Part shown: piece after piece, positions 32,750 to 43,161 of the stretch | Layout: each line of letters opens with the position of its first letter | How positions within the stretch are numbered: the first letter of the stretch is position 1 | DNA from: Conchocele bisecta | Taxonomy: Eukaryota > Mollusca > Bivalvia > Lucinida > Thyasiridae | Reading direction: 5' to 3' | Assembly (NCBI GenBank): GCA_029237695.1 | Contig: CM055271.1 | Span: forward strand, 38,762,681 to 38,826,680 | DNA length: 64,000 nucleotides | Notes under the pieces: model-generated | Told to the model about the DNA's origin: nothing | The model's database searches: none | Seen by the model: only the letters and a program-made list of their open reading frames with translations | Program-made: the position numbers and the translations under genes

Positions 32750-34605
32750 TCACCTATATACACATCCTGCACAACGTTTACTTATGTGCTCCAGCATCTC
32801 GGCTGTGGTACTCACATAATCTGCACCCACATTTTCTGAGCCCCTGATGGCTCTGATCATCATGCGATAGGGTTGCAACAGCAGCGCCCATCTCATCATG
32901 CTCGTCAGCCTGGAGTTTGCTACTTTTGCCTTATTCAGGTACGTAAGTGGTTGATGATCTGTCTCTAGTACGAACTCTTTACCGAATAAATACCTGTAGA
33001 ATTTCCTCACACCCCAGACTACTGCTAAACATTCTCTTTCTACGACTGAGTTGTTTTGCTCCCTTGGAAGTAGTGTTTTGCGTACGCAATTGGTAGTTGT
33101 GCCCCATTATGTTCCTGTAACAAAATGGCCCCTAATCCTACGTCGGATGCATCTGTTCTCAATATGAACGGCTTGTCTAGCTCTGGGAGTTGGAGAATGG
33201 AATCGTTAGTCAGAACTCTTTTCATGCAGTTGAAAGCCTTGTCTTGGGAGTCTCCCCATTCAATTTTGTTCGGTTGACCCTTTTTCGTGAGATGTTAGTG
33301 GGACAGCTATTTCTGCAAAATTGGGGATGAATTTACAGTAGAAACCCGCTAACCCCAAAAATGCCCTCACCCCTTTCTTAGTTTCAGGGACTTTCACTTC
33401 CTGTACAGCTGTAACCTTATCTGGGTGAGCTCTGAGCTCTTTCTTGCTGCTTTATGGCATAAACACTCTAGTTCGCTGAAGCCGATACTGCACGTCGATG
33501 ATTTCGCGGTCAGATTAACACTGGATATTCGGGACAAAACATGCCTCAGGGCCCTAACGTGATCATCCCATGTGATGGTGAAAATGAGGATATCATCCAC
33601 GAAGCTGTCTGCATTCGGGACACTGTTCAGGACTTTCCTCATAAGCCTACAAAAGGTAGCATATGTCGTTACCATTCAGAAGGGCATGACTTTGAATTGA
33701 AAAGGCCTTGGGGTGCTTCAAAAGCAAAATAGGGATTTGCGTTCTCTGAGAGTGGGACCTGCCAATACCCCTTACTTAAGTCCAGTTTAGAGAAATACTT
33801 ATATTTCGCTAATTCGAGAACATTTCCTCAATTTCAGGCATCGGCTCTGCGTTAAAAAATAGTGACTTTGTTCCCTGACGAAAATCAATACTAAAACAGA
33901 GTCCTCCGTCCTTTTTCCTGACCAGAATGACTGGCGATGAGTATGGGGACCTAGGAGGTTCGATAACTCCTAACTTCAACATTTCGTCGACCTCATCTTT
34001 GACTAAGTCGCGAACTTTGTACGGGATGGGATATCCTTTGATCCGTAATGGGTCTGAAGTGGATAATTTAATGTCACGAATCTCTACATGTGTGCGCCCT
34101 GGTCTATCAGTCAGTACGTGCTCAAATTCATTAAGCACCCTTTGTACTTCTACATTTTGGTCCTTGGACAACCCTGGGGCTATGTCCACCCTGTCAATAG
34201 ATTCCTGTGTCTCCATAGGACACGTCATGTACTCATCGGCACTACTCCCCTGTACCCGATTTCCTGTCAATTATGTCGTCAATTACCGCCGTGTTTATGA
34301 CGGCTAGTATCCCTTTCCCTGGGTTTTGAGGCGTACGCTCTTCATAGCGCTTCAACATGTTGACATGGAATGCTTTCAGTTTCCCGTTCATGTTGATCAT
34401 ATATTCCCAGTCATTTAGTACTTCCACTGTAGGGTATGAACCTTTCCATTGGAGTAACAATTCGTTCTTATCATTGGGGAGTAGTACTAACACTTGGTCA
34501 CTTGTCTTATACTTCCGGTCACGCGCTTTTCTGTCATAGTATTTCGCGTATCGCTTGCTCGATTTCTTGAGATTTTCTCTCGCGATTTCACAGGTTTGTT
34601 AGAGT
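32750..34605 (-). pseudogene. Ty3/gypsy pol fragment, Gmr1-type order (IN C-terminus, RT, RNase H)
   Basis: Retroelement polyprotein fragment read on the minus strand. 34605-34242: integrase C-terminus with YAKYYDRKARDR, VLVLLP, LLLQWKGSYP and FHVNMLKRY (GPY/F-type module). 34270-33809: start of reverse transcriptase, with the primer-end block YSSPVILVRKKDGG. 33675-33394: palm with FVDDILIF (a Tyr-to-Phe change in the YVDD box). 33225-32750: RNase H, with RTDASDVGLGA, TDHQPL and a GSENVGADY end followed by a stop. Several shifts and stops break the frame. Integrase precedes reverse transcriptase, as in Gmr1-like elements and unlike ordinary gypsy. Gag, protease, the integrase core and LTRs are missing. 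Confidence 0.82.
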
Positions 34606-34824
34606 TTCTGTCTGAGATACAGTACGTACTGGAATGTAGTTTTAAGTTAATGTACTTCCTGTTCGTTCTGACTATACGGTAGATACAAAATAGGACCCCA
34701 ACTGAACTTTCAAGTACCATATCTCACACAGGCTGCACTATAATTCAATAGTATTGCCTACAAATGGTATGTGCCATGTATAAAATCAATGTATTAGTAC
34801 ATGTAAACGTCATAATACAATATA

Positions 34825-34893
34825 GTTACTCTTGCAATCTACTCCCGTTCCGTCCGTAGCTACGGACGGTACGGGAGTAATTACAAGAGTTAC
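34825..34893. repeat. 69-bp hairpin
   Basis: GTTACTCTTG...TACTCCCGT and ACGGGAGTA...CAAGAGTTAC arms around the perfect palindrome CCGTCCGTAGCTACGGACGG. Confidence 0.78.
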
Positions 34894-34994
34894 CGTTCGC
34901 AACTAAATACAATACTGCGTGTTCCACGATGTGCTGCCGATGAAATGTTGGCTATTAAACATATTAAATCCTAGAAATATTTAATTCAAGAACC

Positions 34995-35240
34995 AAAAAG
35001 TCACCCTCTCCAATTTTTGTTTATGAAATTGCGAAAAAAATAAATTGACTCCTTAAACCTGGCCAGATATCTTGGAAATCATGTAACTAACAAAACATAA
35101 GTTGGATTTGCAATATCGATCGATAAATAAAAAAATGATTTTCCAAAAATGTTAAATTGCCATAGGAATTTATTTTTTTTCGCAATAAAATCAATATTTG
35201 ATTGAATTTCATGAAATAATTTGGGGAGGGTGACATTTTT
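34995..35240. mobile_element. 246-bp MITE with TIR AAAAAGTCACCCTCTCCAA
   Basis: Ends AAAAAGTCACCCTCTCCAA and TTGGGGAGGGTGACATTTTT. Inside are GAAATT/AATTTC arms, 'gatatcttggaaatcatgta' and 'cgcaataaaatcaatatttg'. The most compact member of the family also present at 3880-4141, 47882-48269 and 56134-56499; it lacks their homopolymer core. Confidence 0.78.
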
Positions 35241-35259
35241 GCTATTGGTAAAAAATTAC

Positions 35260-35520
35260 TTATTTTTTAGATGTAATTTGTTCGCCGGCAGAGAAACATG
35301 GAACAGGCAGTAGTGTAACAAATATGCAAATGAGATCTTATGTGTCAGTATAGCTCCAATGCATGTTGTTATATTATGCAATACATATCAGCTAACATTT
35401 GCGATGATTGAATATGAGGTTATTTAAACTCGTTGACTGATTTTATAAGAAACTCGGCATAGCCTCGTTTCTTATGAAATCAGTAAACTGGAATAATAAA
35501 TATGATGTTAAATCACCAAT
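35260..35520. repeat. Repeat shared with 62985-63205
   Basis: 'gtgtaacaaatatgcaaat', 'tatgcaatacatatcagcta', 'aaactcgttgactgatttt' and 'ggcctcgtttcttatgaaat'-type words recur in the same order at 62985-63205. Both copies hold a small 'tcgtttcttat' inverted repeat. Confidence 0.65.
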
Positions 35521-35734
35521 CAGAAGATCCTCTATTTATAACATTTTTATTTTCCCAGATCTCTGTGAACACGGATATTTCTGCTAACCCTTTCAAGCCT
35601 AAGTGACTGGAATAGATTATGAACTGTTAATGTAATGATCAAATCGTCCCAAAAAATAGTTTTGACACTAGTCCATTTATAAGAAGGGGGTGTTTTTTCT
35701 CTAAACACTATGAAAATTACTTAAACAACGTGCA

Positions 35735-35900
35735 GATCTTGATCAGACGGCTCGTCACGAGCAGGCTCATCTGGATCTACACTGTTTGCATACACTGCTA
35801 CAGAGGTATGCAATATTGAAAGCATAGACAGCATGGGCCAGTGGGAATGTGAATTGGTTGACTACTATCAGACACGAGTACATCTATTGATAAGACCCAG
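35735..35900. repeat. Hairpin-cored repeat, reverse relative of 10690-10905
   Basis: Contains 'cagatcttgatcagacggct' and 'gcaggctcatctggatctac', then 'actgtttgca', forming a stem around CGTCACGAGCAG. Confidence 0.5.
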
Positions 35901-36231
35901 ACATGGGTAATCACCCTTACAGTACATAGTTTGTTCATATACCTTATTGAATATACAAATATTTGCATGTTGTCACATTTAATCATGGGTCGTATGTATC
36001 TTCATTTCTAAGAGAAATATTATGCAATCATCACAGTGTGTTGTTTGTATATGGTAATTGTTTGATTGAGTATATTAGGGTAGTGTAAAGAATGCATTAA
36101 TACTTTTCAACAAAGCAACATAGAATACATGGACAACGGTAATTGGAGCTTATAAACAACATGTAACAGAACTGCTTTGTATGATTATCTTCCTGCAACA
36201 ACATATAGAAGCATCCTTAGATCGTTACATT
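35901..36231 (+). repeat. Putative 5' LTR end of the plus-strand gypsy element
   Basis: Sequence upstream of the primer-binding site ends in TTACA, a standard LTR 3' end, at 36229. The 5' limit is unknown because no 3' LTR copy was found after 40245 to compare with. Confidence 0.45.
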
Positions 36232-36249
36232 TGGGGGCTCGTCCAGGAT
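36232..36249 (+). promoter_or_regulatory. Primer-binding site, tRNA-Pro type
   Basis: TGGGGGCTCGTCCAGGAT lies 2 nt after the LTR end. It matches the tRNA-Pro primer site well known from gammaretroviruses at all but one position. Its place just upstream of gag supports the call. Confidence 0.8.
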
Positions 36250-36327
36250 GTTTCTCCGTTGTCAAAGGAGATAACTTGTGTAGGAAAATACATATGCTGT
36301 GTGTTATAATAAAGTTTTGGTATACAA

Positions 36328-36651
36328 ATGGCAGAAGAAACACATAGATGGATAAGTGTGTTAATAAGCAATGGTGAGATTGTTGACCAATGTATTGTAT
36401 TAATAAAAGAAATACGTGAATCCAAGAGGCTAGAAATTGAGAAAGATGAAAAAGAGGTAGAAAGGAGAGAAGGATCAGATCAACGAGAAGCTGAAAGAGT
36501 GGAGTTAGAGATGGAAGTGAGAATGCGAGAAATTGCATTGAAGGAAAAAGTGTTGGAAGTTACGAGTCTAGAGAATCATAGGGACAATGCTTCAAAAGCT
36601 AAAAATGCATTACCTCTATCTGTAGAAAGTCAAGATATAGACGTATTTTGA
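36328..36651 (+). pseudogene. gag-like region, coiled-coil rich
   Basis: The first ORF of the plus-strand gypsy element, 107 codons. It is dominated by Glu, Arg and Lys (from ESKRLEIEKDEKEVERRE onward), which predicts a long coiled coil, as in gag proteins of this group. It is open but short; the frame is lost after 36651, and capsid-like sequence is not recognisable. It lies 80 bp after the primer-binding site. Confidence 0.6.
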
Positions 36652-36985
36652 AAGTTTGACCAATTCGATTGACTCCATAGTTAGCAGGGAAAACATTGGA
36701 GGCATACCACATAATGGACTTCAGCATTAGTAGTAATAATGCTGCAATAAAGCAAGCAATTCTACAAAGGTATGGGTTTAAATGCTGGGGAGTACAGATA
36801 ATGATTTCGGAAAAGTCGTCAGCGAAATGATGAGACACACTGTAAATACGGTATTCGAGCAAAAGGGTATTATGAACACTATAACTATGCAGCAACTGTG
36901 CAAAGTATGTATGTGAATCTAGATGATTTAGTTTTGAGAGAGCAACTTTTATATACTGAAGAATCAGAGTTGCAAGTTTGGTTGA

Positions 36986-36991
36986 GAGAGA

Positions 36992-37050
<59 letters not shown>
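36986..37050 (+). repeat. (GA)n microsatellite
   Basis: About 30 GA units with one GTGA interruption, between gag-like and CCHC-coding sequence of the gypsy element. Confidence 0.9.
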
Positions 37051-37053
<3 letters not shown>

Positions 37054-37141
37054 AAATCATGTGCGGAATTTGTTGGTATGGCCGAAGCGTATCAATTGGT
37101 TCAAAAGGTGATAAACGATTTGCACGCCCAAATAAATATAA

Positions 37142-37570
37142 GTGTCAACCAATTATATAGTCCCGCAAACAAATAGCAAAACTGTACATCAGAAGCAAAT
37201 GCATGGACATTCAACAACAGGTCTGGTAAGTACGGGGAAACGTGCCTGTTACAGATGTGGAAGTACAACTCACTTGAGTTATGATTGTATGGAAAATGTT
37301 AACTATGGTAAAGATAATGACGGGACAAAATGCATGCCACCACATAAAAAAATTGATAATCAGAAGTCCGCTGTTGGGTTTGTATTATCACAAAGAAAAG
37401 TAAAATATAATGTTGTGGAATTACCAGACTCTATCGAATCAGGTAGCATTCGAAATAATTTGGTTTGATAATCTGCAAAGTTGTAAATGGCCAGGTATAT
37501 ACAGTAGTAAGACACGGGTGCAGTACTGTAGTAGTGAACAGTAAATTAGTAGAGCCTGATCAAATTTAAA
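37142..37570 (+). pseudogene. gag zinc knuckle and protease remnant
   Basis: An open frame at 37142-37468 contains a CCHC zinc knuckle (CYRCGSTTHLSYDC, spacing 2-4-4) that binds the RNA genome in gag proteins. About 30 bp further, in another frame, a HGCSTVVV segment (about 37513-37536) matches the active-site loop of retropepsin, but the catalytic Asp-Thr pair is altered. The protease body is not resolvable. Order gag, knuckle, protease is as expected. Confidence 0.6.
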
Positions 37571-37871
37571 CTTCAACGAGAAACGTAACTATGAACGTAA
37601 CTATAGGTTTGTGAGGAAGCTAATGTAAAGCTAAACAGTCCATATATAACAGATCGAGTGAAGAAAGTGGTATTAGATAATCCACTGTGTGATGTGTTAA
37701 TTGGAAATGCATGCCTGATAGTGAAAGATACTGGGGAAAGACAGGTTAGTAGTAGACGAGACTGACACAGTATCAGATGATGAAAATGATAAGAATAAAT
37801 ATGATGATAACAACCGCACAGAGTTAGAATATTGGTTTAAGTCACATAAGTATAAGATAGAAGGAAGAAAC

Positions 37872-39090
37872 GTGTTCAAAATGGAACAGACAAATGATGC
37901 AAGCTTGACAAAGGAAAGAAAGTTGACCACAAAAGGGAGACAAGGTGACAGTGAGTATAAGTCATACTTTTCTATCATCAATGGCATAATGTATTGGTTC
38001 TTTACACTGCCCCATGGAGAGATGTTGAAACAAATGGTGATGCTTACTAAATACAGAGATTTAATCATGAAGGTAGCTTACTGTGTTCAATTAGGAGGAC
38101 ATTTAGGTAACAAAAAGACCTGCGACAAGATATTGCATAATTTCTTTTAGCCAGGGTTATTCAGCGATGGCGTAAGGTTTTGTCGAACACGTGCAAATTG
38201 TCAGAAAGTAGTCCAGAAAGGTATGGTTGGTAAAGCACCACTGCTACCCATTCCACCAATGGAAGAACAATTCCAAAGAATTGCTATGGATATAGTTGGA
38301 CCACTGCCGCGTACTGTACGTGGGAAAACACATATATTGGTAACATGCGATTATGGCACCAAGTATCCCGAGGCGATTCCATTGAAACATATTGAGGCGG
38401 AGACAATTCCGATGTATTGATTAAAAAAGTTTCACATATTTGGTTCCCGCATGAAATAGTGTCTGACCAATGTGCAAAGTTTATGTCGTCCTTGATGTGT
38501 GAGCTGTGTTAGACTTATATCACTGATAAATTGAGAACAACGCCATACCACCCATCGTCAAATGGACTTGTTGAAGATTCAACTGAATATTGAAGAAAAC
38601 GTTGCGTCGTTATGCACAAGAAGAACCAGGTGAGTGGGATAGACATTTACCATTTCATATATTCGCATATCGTGAGGCCGCACATGAGACGACAGGATAT
38701 TCCCCATTCACAGTAGTGCATGGACGACAGGGATGTGGACTATTGTAAATTATGAAGAAGAATTGGGATGAACCGAACCCAGGCACAACCAAAGCATTAT
38801 TGGTGAGTTATATCCTGGAGGATTGAGATATGTTGATGGCGATGAAAGACATATTAACAAGCACAGAGGTTAAGTCGAAAAAGAGAGAAATATTACTTTG
38901 ACAAAAACGCCAAGAACAGAGAATTAGCAGTTGGTCAAAAGGTATTCGTCTTAGTTCCAACATAAAATAATAAACTCATGGAAAACTGGAAAGGACCATA
39001 AGAGGTACCCGAAAAGGAAAGTGGTGTCGACTACAGAATCAATGTCAACCAGAAAAGGTATTCTACATAAACATGTTGAAGCAGTGATAT
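37872..39090 (+). pseudogene. Gypsy integrase, upstream of reverse transcriptase
   Basis: Catalyses insertion of the element's DNA. The zinc-binding N-terminus is seen as GGHLGNKKTCDKIL, with the later Cys pair beyond a stop at 38150. The core begins IAMDIVGPLPRT (first Asp), with THILVTCDYGTKYPEA after it. The second Asp is in VSDQ (about 38460) and the Glu in SSNGLVE (about 38565). A C-terminal VGQKVFVLVP...WKGP segment (about 38930-39000) is the GPY/F-type module. The frame is broken by several stops and shifts. Reverse transcriptase follows, which gives the Gmr1-type order. Confidence 0.8.
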
Positions 39091-39429
39091 GAAAGAGAAG
39101 CTGAACAGGTAAGTTGAGGTGCGTTGAGTGAACAAAAATATATTCTAAATGTTTTAGGAATAATTTGTGGCACGGGTGAAGAATATGTAGATGTGCAAAT
39201 AGAAAACCCATTGGTGACAGCACATGAACCATTAAGTGATGTATACATCAATGTTGGACAACAAAAAGAAGAGTACAAAATCTAGTGGATTTGTGTGAAA
39301 GATACCAATATGTCATCACCGATGTCGCAGGAAAAACTGAACTGGTACAGCATAAGGTAGAGGTATGTTCCGAGAGATCCATATTTAAAAAATTATATGC
39401 ATTACCGTATGCTTTGCGTGAATAAATGA

Positions 39430-39800
39430 AGCAAGCAATAGAAAATTTGGTACGTGCATGAATAGCAGTACCATCTGTCAGTTCATGGGCAGTACCAATT
39501 GTAATTGTTCCAAATAAAAATACAAAAAAACATTCGATTATGTGTCGATTATCGAGGGTTAAATGAGATAACAGTGTTTAATTCACAGCCAATACCTACA
39601 GGTAGATTTGAGAAAGGGCTTTTGGCAAATGCCTCTAGAAGATAAAGATAAAGTGAAGAGTGCATTTGTGACTCCATGTTGACAATACCAATGTCATGGT
39701 ACCTGGCATGGTACATTCGGGAGCTTCATTTGTGAGATTGAGGAAAATGGTATTGCAGGGTATGGAACACTTTTCAGACATTTTACAGCTGCTCCGTTGA
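39430..39800 (+). pseudogene. Reverse transcriptase remnant
   Basis: Begins with an AVPSVSSWAVPIVIVPNK block (fingers), then CRLSRV. Later GASFVRLMRMVLQG corresponds to the helix before the YxDD box. The YxDD box itself is not found, and the sequence jumps towards the connection region, so the catalytic centre has been deleted. Confidence 0.65.
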
Positions 39801-39839
39801 CGGATTTGACATCACAACATGCACCAAACAAGGTAATTC

Positions 39840-40245
39840 AAAGACTGTCAAAAAGCATTTGATCAATTGAAATCAGAAATCAGAAAGCCATTTATTTTAC
39901 ACACTGATACAGATGATAGGGGTATTGGAGCAGCTACCCAAGGCGAAGGTGAGTTTTTGCATCCAATAGTGTTCATTAGTAAGAAAATGTTACCACAGGA
40001 ATAGGCATACAGCACAATTTAAAAAAGAATGCTTGGCAATAGTGAAAGCTGTAGCGTTCCTGAGAGCATGTTTGATTGGAAGTGAATTTGAAATTCAATC
40101 AGACCACATGCCACTGCAATGGCTGAGTGTTAATGTTGGCAGGGAAAGCTTGGCATTGTTCCCTCTGGCTGTGTATTGGCAAGTCAAATACAATGGGTAT
40201 AGCATTACTCGGTCAGTATAGGCAGATATTTTGGATAGTGCAGTT
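39840..40245 (+). pseudogene. Gypsy RNase H remnant
   Basis: The connection end (KAFDQLKSEI) is followed by FILHTDTDDRGIGAA with the first catalytic Asp, then QSDHMPLQWLS in the 40033-40221 frame. Stops and one shift are present. The pol region ends here, with no integrase after RNase H, confirming the order seen on the minus-strand element. Confidence 0.7.
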
Positions 40246-40673
40246 GGAGGTCAGACATTTTTGACAAATCTGTTGTCAATATGTGAGAAGGAATCTTTTG
40301 ATGGTAGATGTTCAGTAGATGGAAAACGAAATAAGTGGTAAGTAGACAGTAGATAGATGGATTGTCGATTAGTGTGGTAAATTTAGTGAAATGATATGGT
40401 GTGAACGTGTTGACTTTGGGAAATAACATGAGTAGGAAGATTTCTGTCCCTTTGTATTTTCCAGGTCCAACAAGCCCATTTTCCCCCAGTGCACGTGTTG
40501 GTAAATCGATCACGTACATGCGACGATGGAATATATGCGTGGTGGCCGTTGACGAGAACTGGTGCAATGCCAAATATGGTGGTTAACCATTTGAACAGTA
40601 TTGTGTGTGGGTATAATCGTTTCTCGTAATAATATAGCAGTGTGAATATTTAGGCTCCCATCTATATGAACAT
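40246..40673 (+). other. Retroelement 3' flank up to the tandem array
   Basis: No ORF or LTR recognised. The tandem array begins 430 bp after the last RNase H trace. Confidence 0.4.
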
Positions 40674-41189
40674 GATGAATAATCTGTTGTCTTTGTTATA
40701 GTCAATTCGCATCTTTTGTTACCTGTACAAGTATAGATACAATACATTGTATATCTTAGCGTATTAATTATGTGTTATATATGTTTCATTAAATACATTG
40801 TGTCTCAGATATTCAATATCGGGTTTTTACCTTTATTGAACCAATTGTTTATTCATTGTGAAATTGTGATATGTTTACAATATACAACATTTATAAAGTT
40901 TCCACAATGGACTCTATTAAACTACTGACTATCAATGGCAAACAAAATAGAACAAATGGTATTCTGAACTTTAGTTATATATTCATTATTATAATACATA
41001 TACTGGTTTTATGACACGTCTGGTTTTCTTTCAATACATGGCACCACTTGCACTACTGCAGTAACACGCACATACAGATCAACATGAACGTTTTATATAA
41101 TGCAGCCACTGGACAAAACGTCCCTTACAAGATTGTGACCAGCCTATCTCCAGATAATCCTACACATTAATTATTGTACAATCCAGTCT

Positions 41190-41400
41190 GCTAGCCGATG
41201 GGTGGACTTTGTCCACGTGTATACTGTGTTGAAACATTTAAGTAACCCTTCAAGGGTTTTAGAAGTTATGACAGAAATTACAAACTCCGGCCAACTTCTT
41301 AATGTGCCGGACACACGGACGAACGGACACACGACACACACACACAGTCTAAACACTATGATCCCCGGCTCTAACGAGACCGGGGGCATACAAACAATTA
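41190..41400. repeat. Pearl-like remnant in the unit (also 49430-49630 and 57680-57885)
   Basis: One core ('gggtggactttgtccacgtg', 'gttatgacagaaattacaaa') is followed by ACACGGACGAACGGACACACG and the hairpin CCCCGG...CCGGGGGCAT. Same architecture as 21330-21760, reduced to one core. Confidence 0.6.
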
Positions 41401-41804
41401 TTCATACCAGAAACCGCAATTCATGCGTGAATACTGACGAAAGCCGAAATGCGTGCGCGATTTGATGCTGACCGGGACTGCTGGCAACTGAGACTGTTTA
41501 CAGAAAATATTACTACGCCGGTTTTGGTGCCATTTCGTCATATGTATCGGGTTAGCTTGGTGTTTAAATATACATTGCATATTGCTAAAATATAATATAT
41601 TACGCTAATGAGTGCAACAAATAGCAAATTGCACAATGCACAAACACCATACATACGATTTGTTCAAAGACCGGTCAGAGTGACCAGCTGGGAAAATCTG
41701 TTATTTGTCTGCATTAATCAATCAAAACAGGGAACGATTTAATACGAGGTCGATTGGATCAGGAATCGAATTGTGACTGGGGAAATGGGGCTGATATGTT
41801 TTTC

Positions 41805-41880
41805 GACCAGTGTAGATCTGGATCGGACTGTGCATCCGCTCTGTGAAACAAGTCGGTGTTATCTATCACTCTATCTATCT
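41805..41880. repeat. Hairpin-cored repeat remnant in the unit (also 50030-50105 and 58318-58390)
   Basis: 'cgaccagtgtagatctggatc' with a decayed partner arm. Related to 10690-10905. Confidence 0.5.
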
Positions 41881-43161
41881 ATATATGTATCGTCCTGATA
41901 GTCAAACCCCTGCTGGGGACCTCGACTTTGTTAGGCGTAAACTGACAAGGTTTTCTCACGAAGAATGATCAGGATATTCGTGCGCACTACCACTTGCAAA
42001 ACGGCCAAGGTCCCGTCCGATTCCAATAGCATAGTATCCTATGCTGAAAATGGCGGACATTTCGTAGAAAAAACTTCCACAATGACAAATACGCGTTCAA
42101 ATACGTGGTATGGGATAAATATGCACCCCAAGTACGTTTGTGAATGCTATTTCAATCGCTTGCGGTTAAATCAACTATTTGTTACACCAACTATCCAGTC
42201 ATGCAACTCTGCAGATTGTGGATGAAAGGCCATGCTATTTTACTATGTGAGGAAAGGATCATACTATCAGTTACAGACGCAATTCCAGGGATCATTGGAT
42301 ATCTATAGCTGGCAAAACAATGTACTTCACAACAAAATACATGATACTATTTACAATGTAGTGTATGTTTAGAGTTGTGTGAACGGACAGGTGCGTGAAA
42401 TTGTGAATGCACAACACAAGTGACGAATTATGGATGGTAATTCATATTCGAACAATGACGGCTGTGATTATCGGTATGCGTGTTGTGGTCTGAATATGAA
42501 TTGCCAGATCTCCATGCATATTGCTATTTCACGGTCTGTCATTTCAACAGGAATGATAAACTTTATTATTTATGAATGATTTTGAATCAAACGTCACATA
42601 AACCGCGCTGAAGATCATAATTATACTCTACCATTATTAAAGCATACACGCAGCGTATATAGAAATGAATATACACGTGTCAGTCTACAATGTACAAGAA
42701 CGTACTAGTTTATTGGTATATACACTGGTCTGGTCCCTACACTACAAATTGTGCCGAATATGAAATTCATATATATTTCATATGCCATATATAGGAACAT
42801 AATTATAATGTATTTTTCCATATGAATTGCATATGTGGCACATTTGGCTGTGTACGTAGTTTGAAATATTGGCGCGGCATTTCACATCTTTGGTGGGACG
42901 CCACTGTAGTCTTGGAGACTGTATGCTGGTGGCGGGGATTGTGACTGGGAGATCCACGTCAGTAACAGACATGGCGCCAGTTGTGATTGATCTGTAAGTC
43001 TTCGTAGTCTGTTGGTAATCTCCGTCATAGTTATAATACATTGGGAGCCGCTCGGTCGCAGCGAACCAAGTTCAAACTTCCTCGGACTCCATTTCTGTCC
43101 GCACGCGCACGAGTCCTAGAATGCACACCGAGTAAGTAAGCTGTTTATAGTTAGTATTGCA

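Noticed and set aside
36599..37060. 153-codon minus-strand frame with a long Leu/Ser repeat
   Set aside because: Antisense of the (GA)n microsatellite inside the gypsy element.
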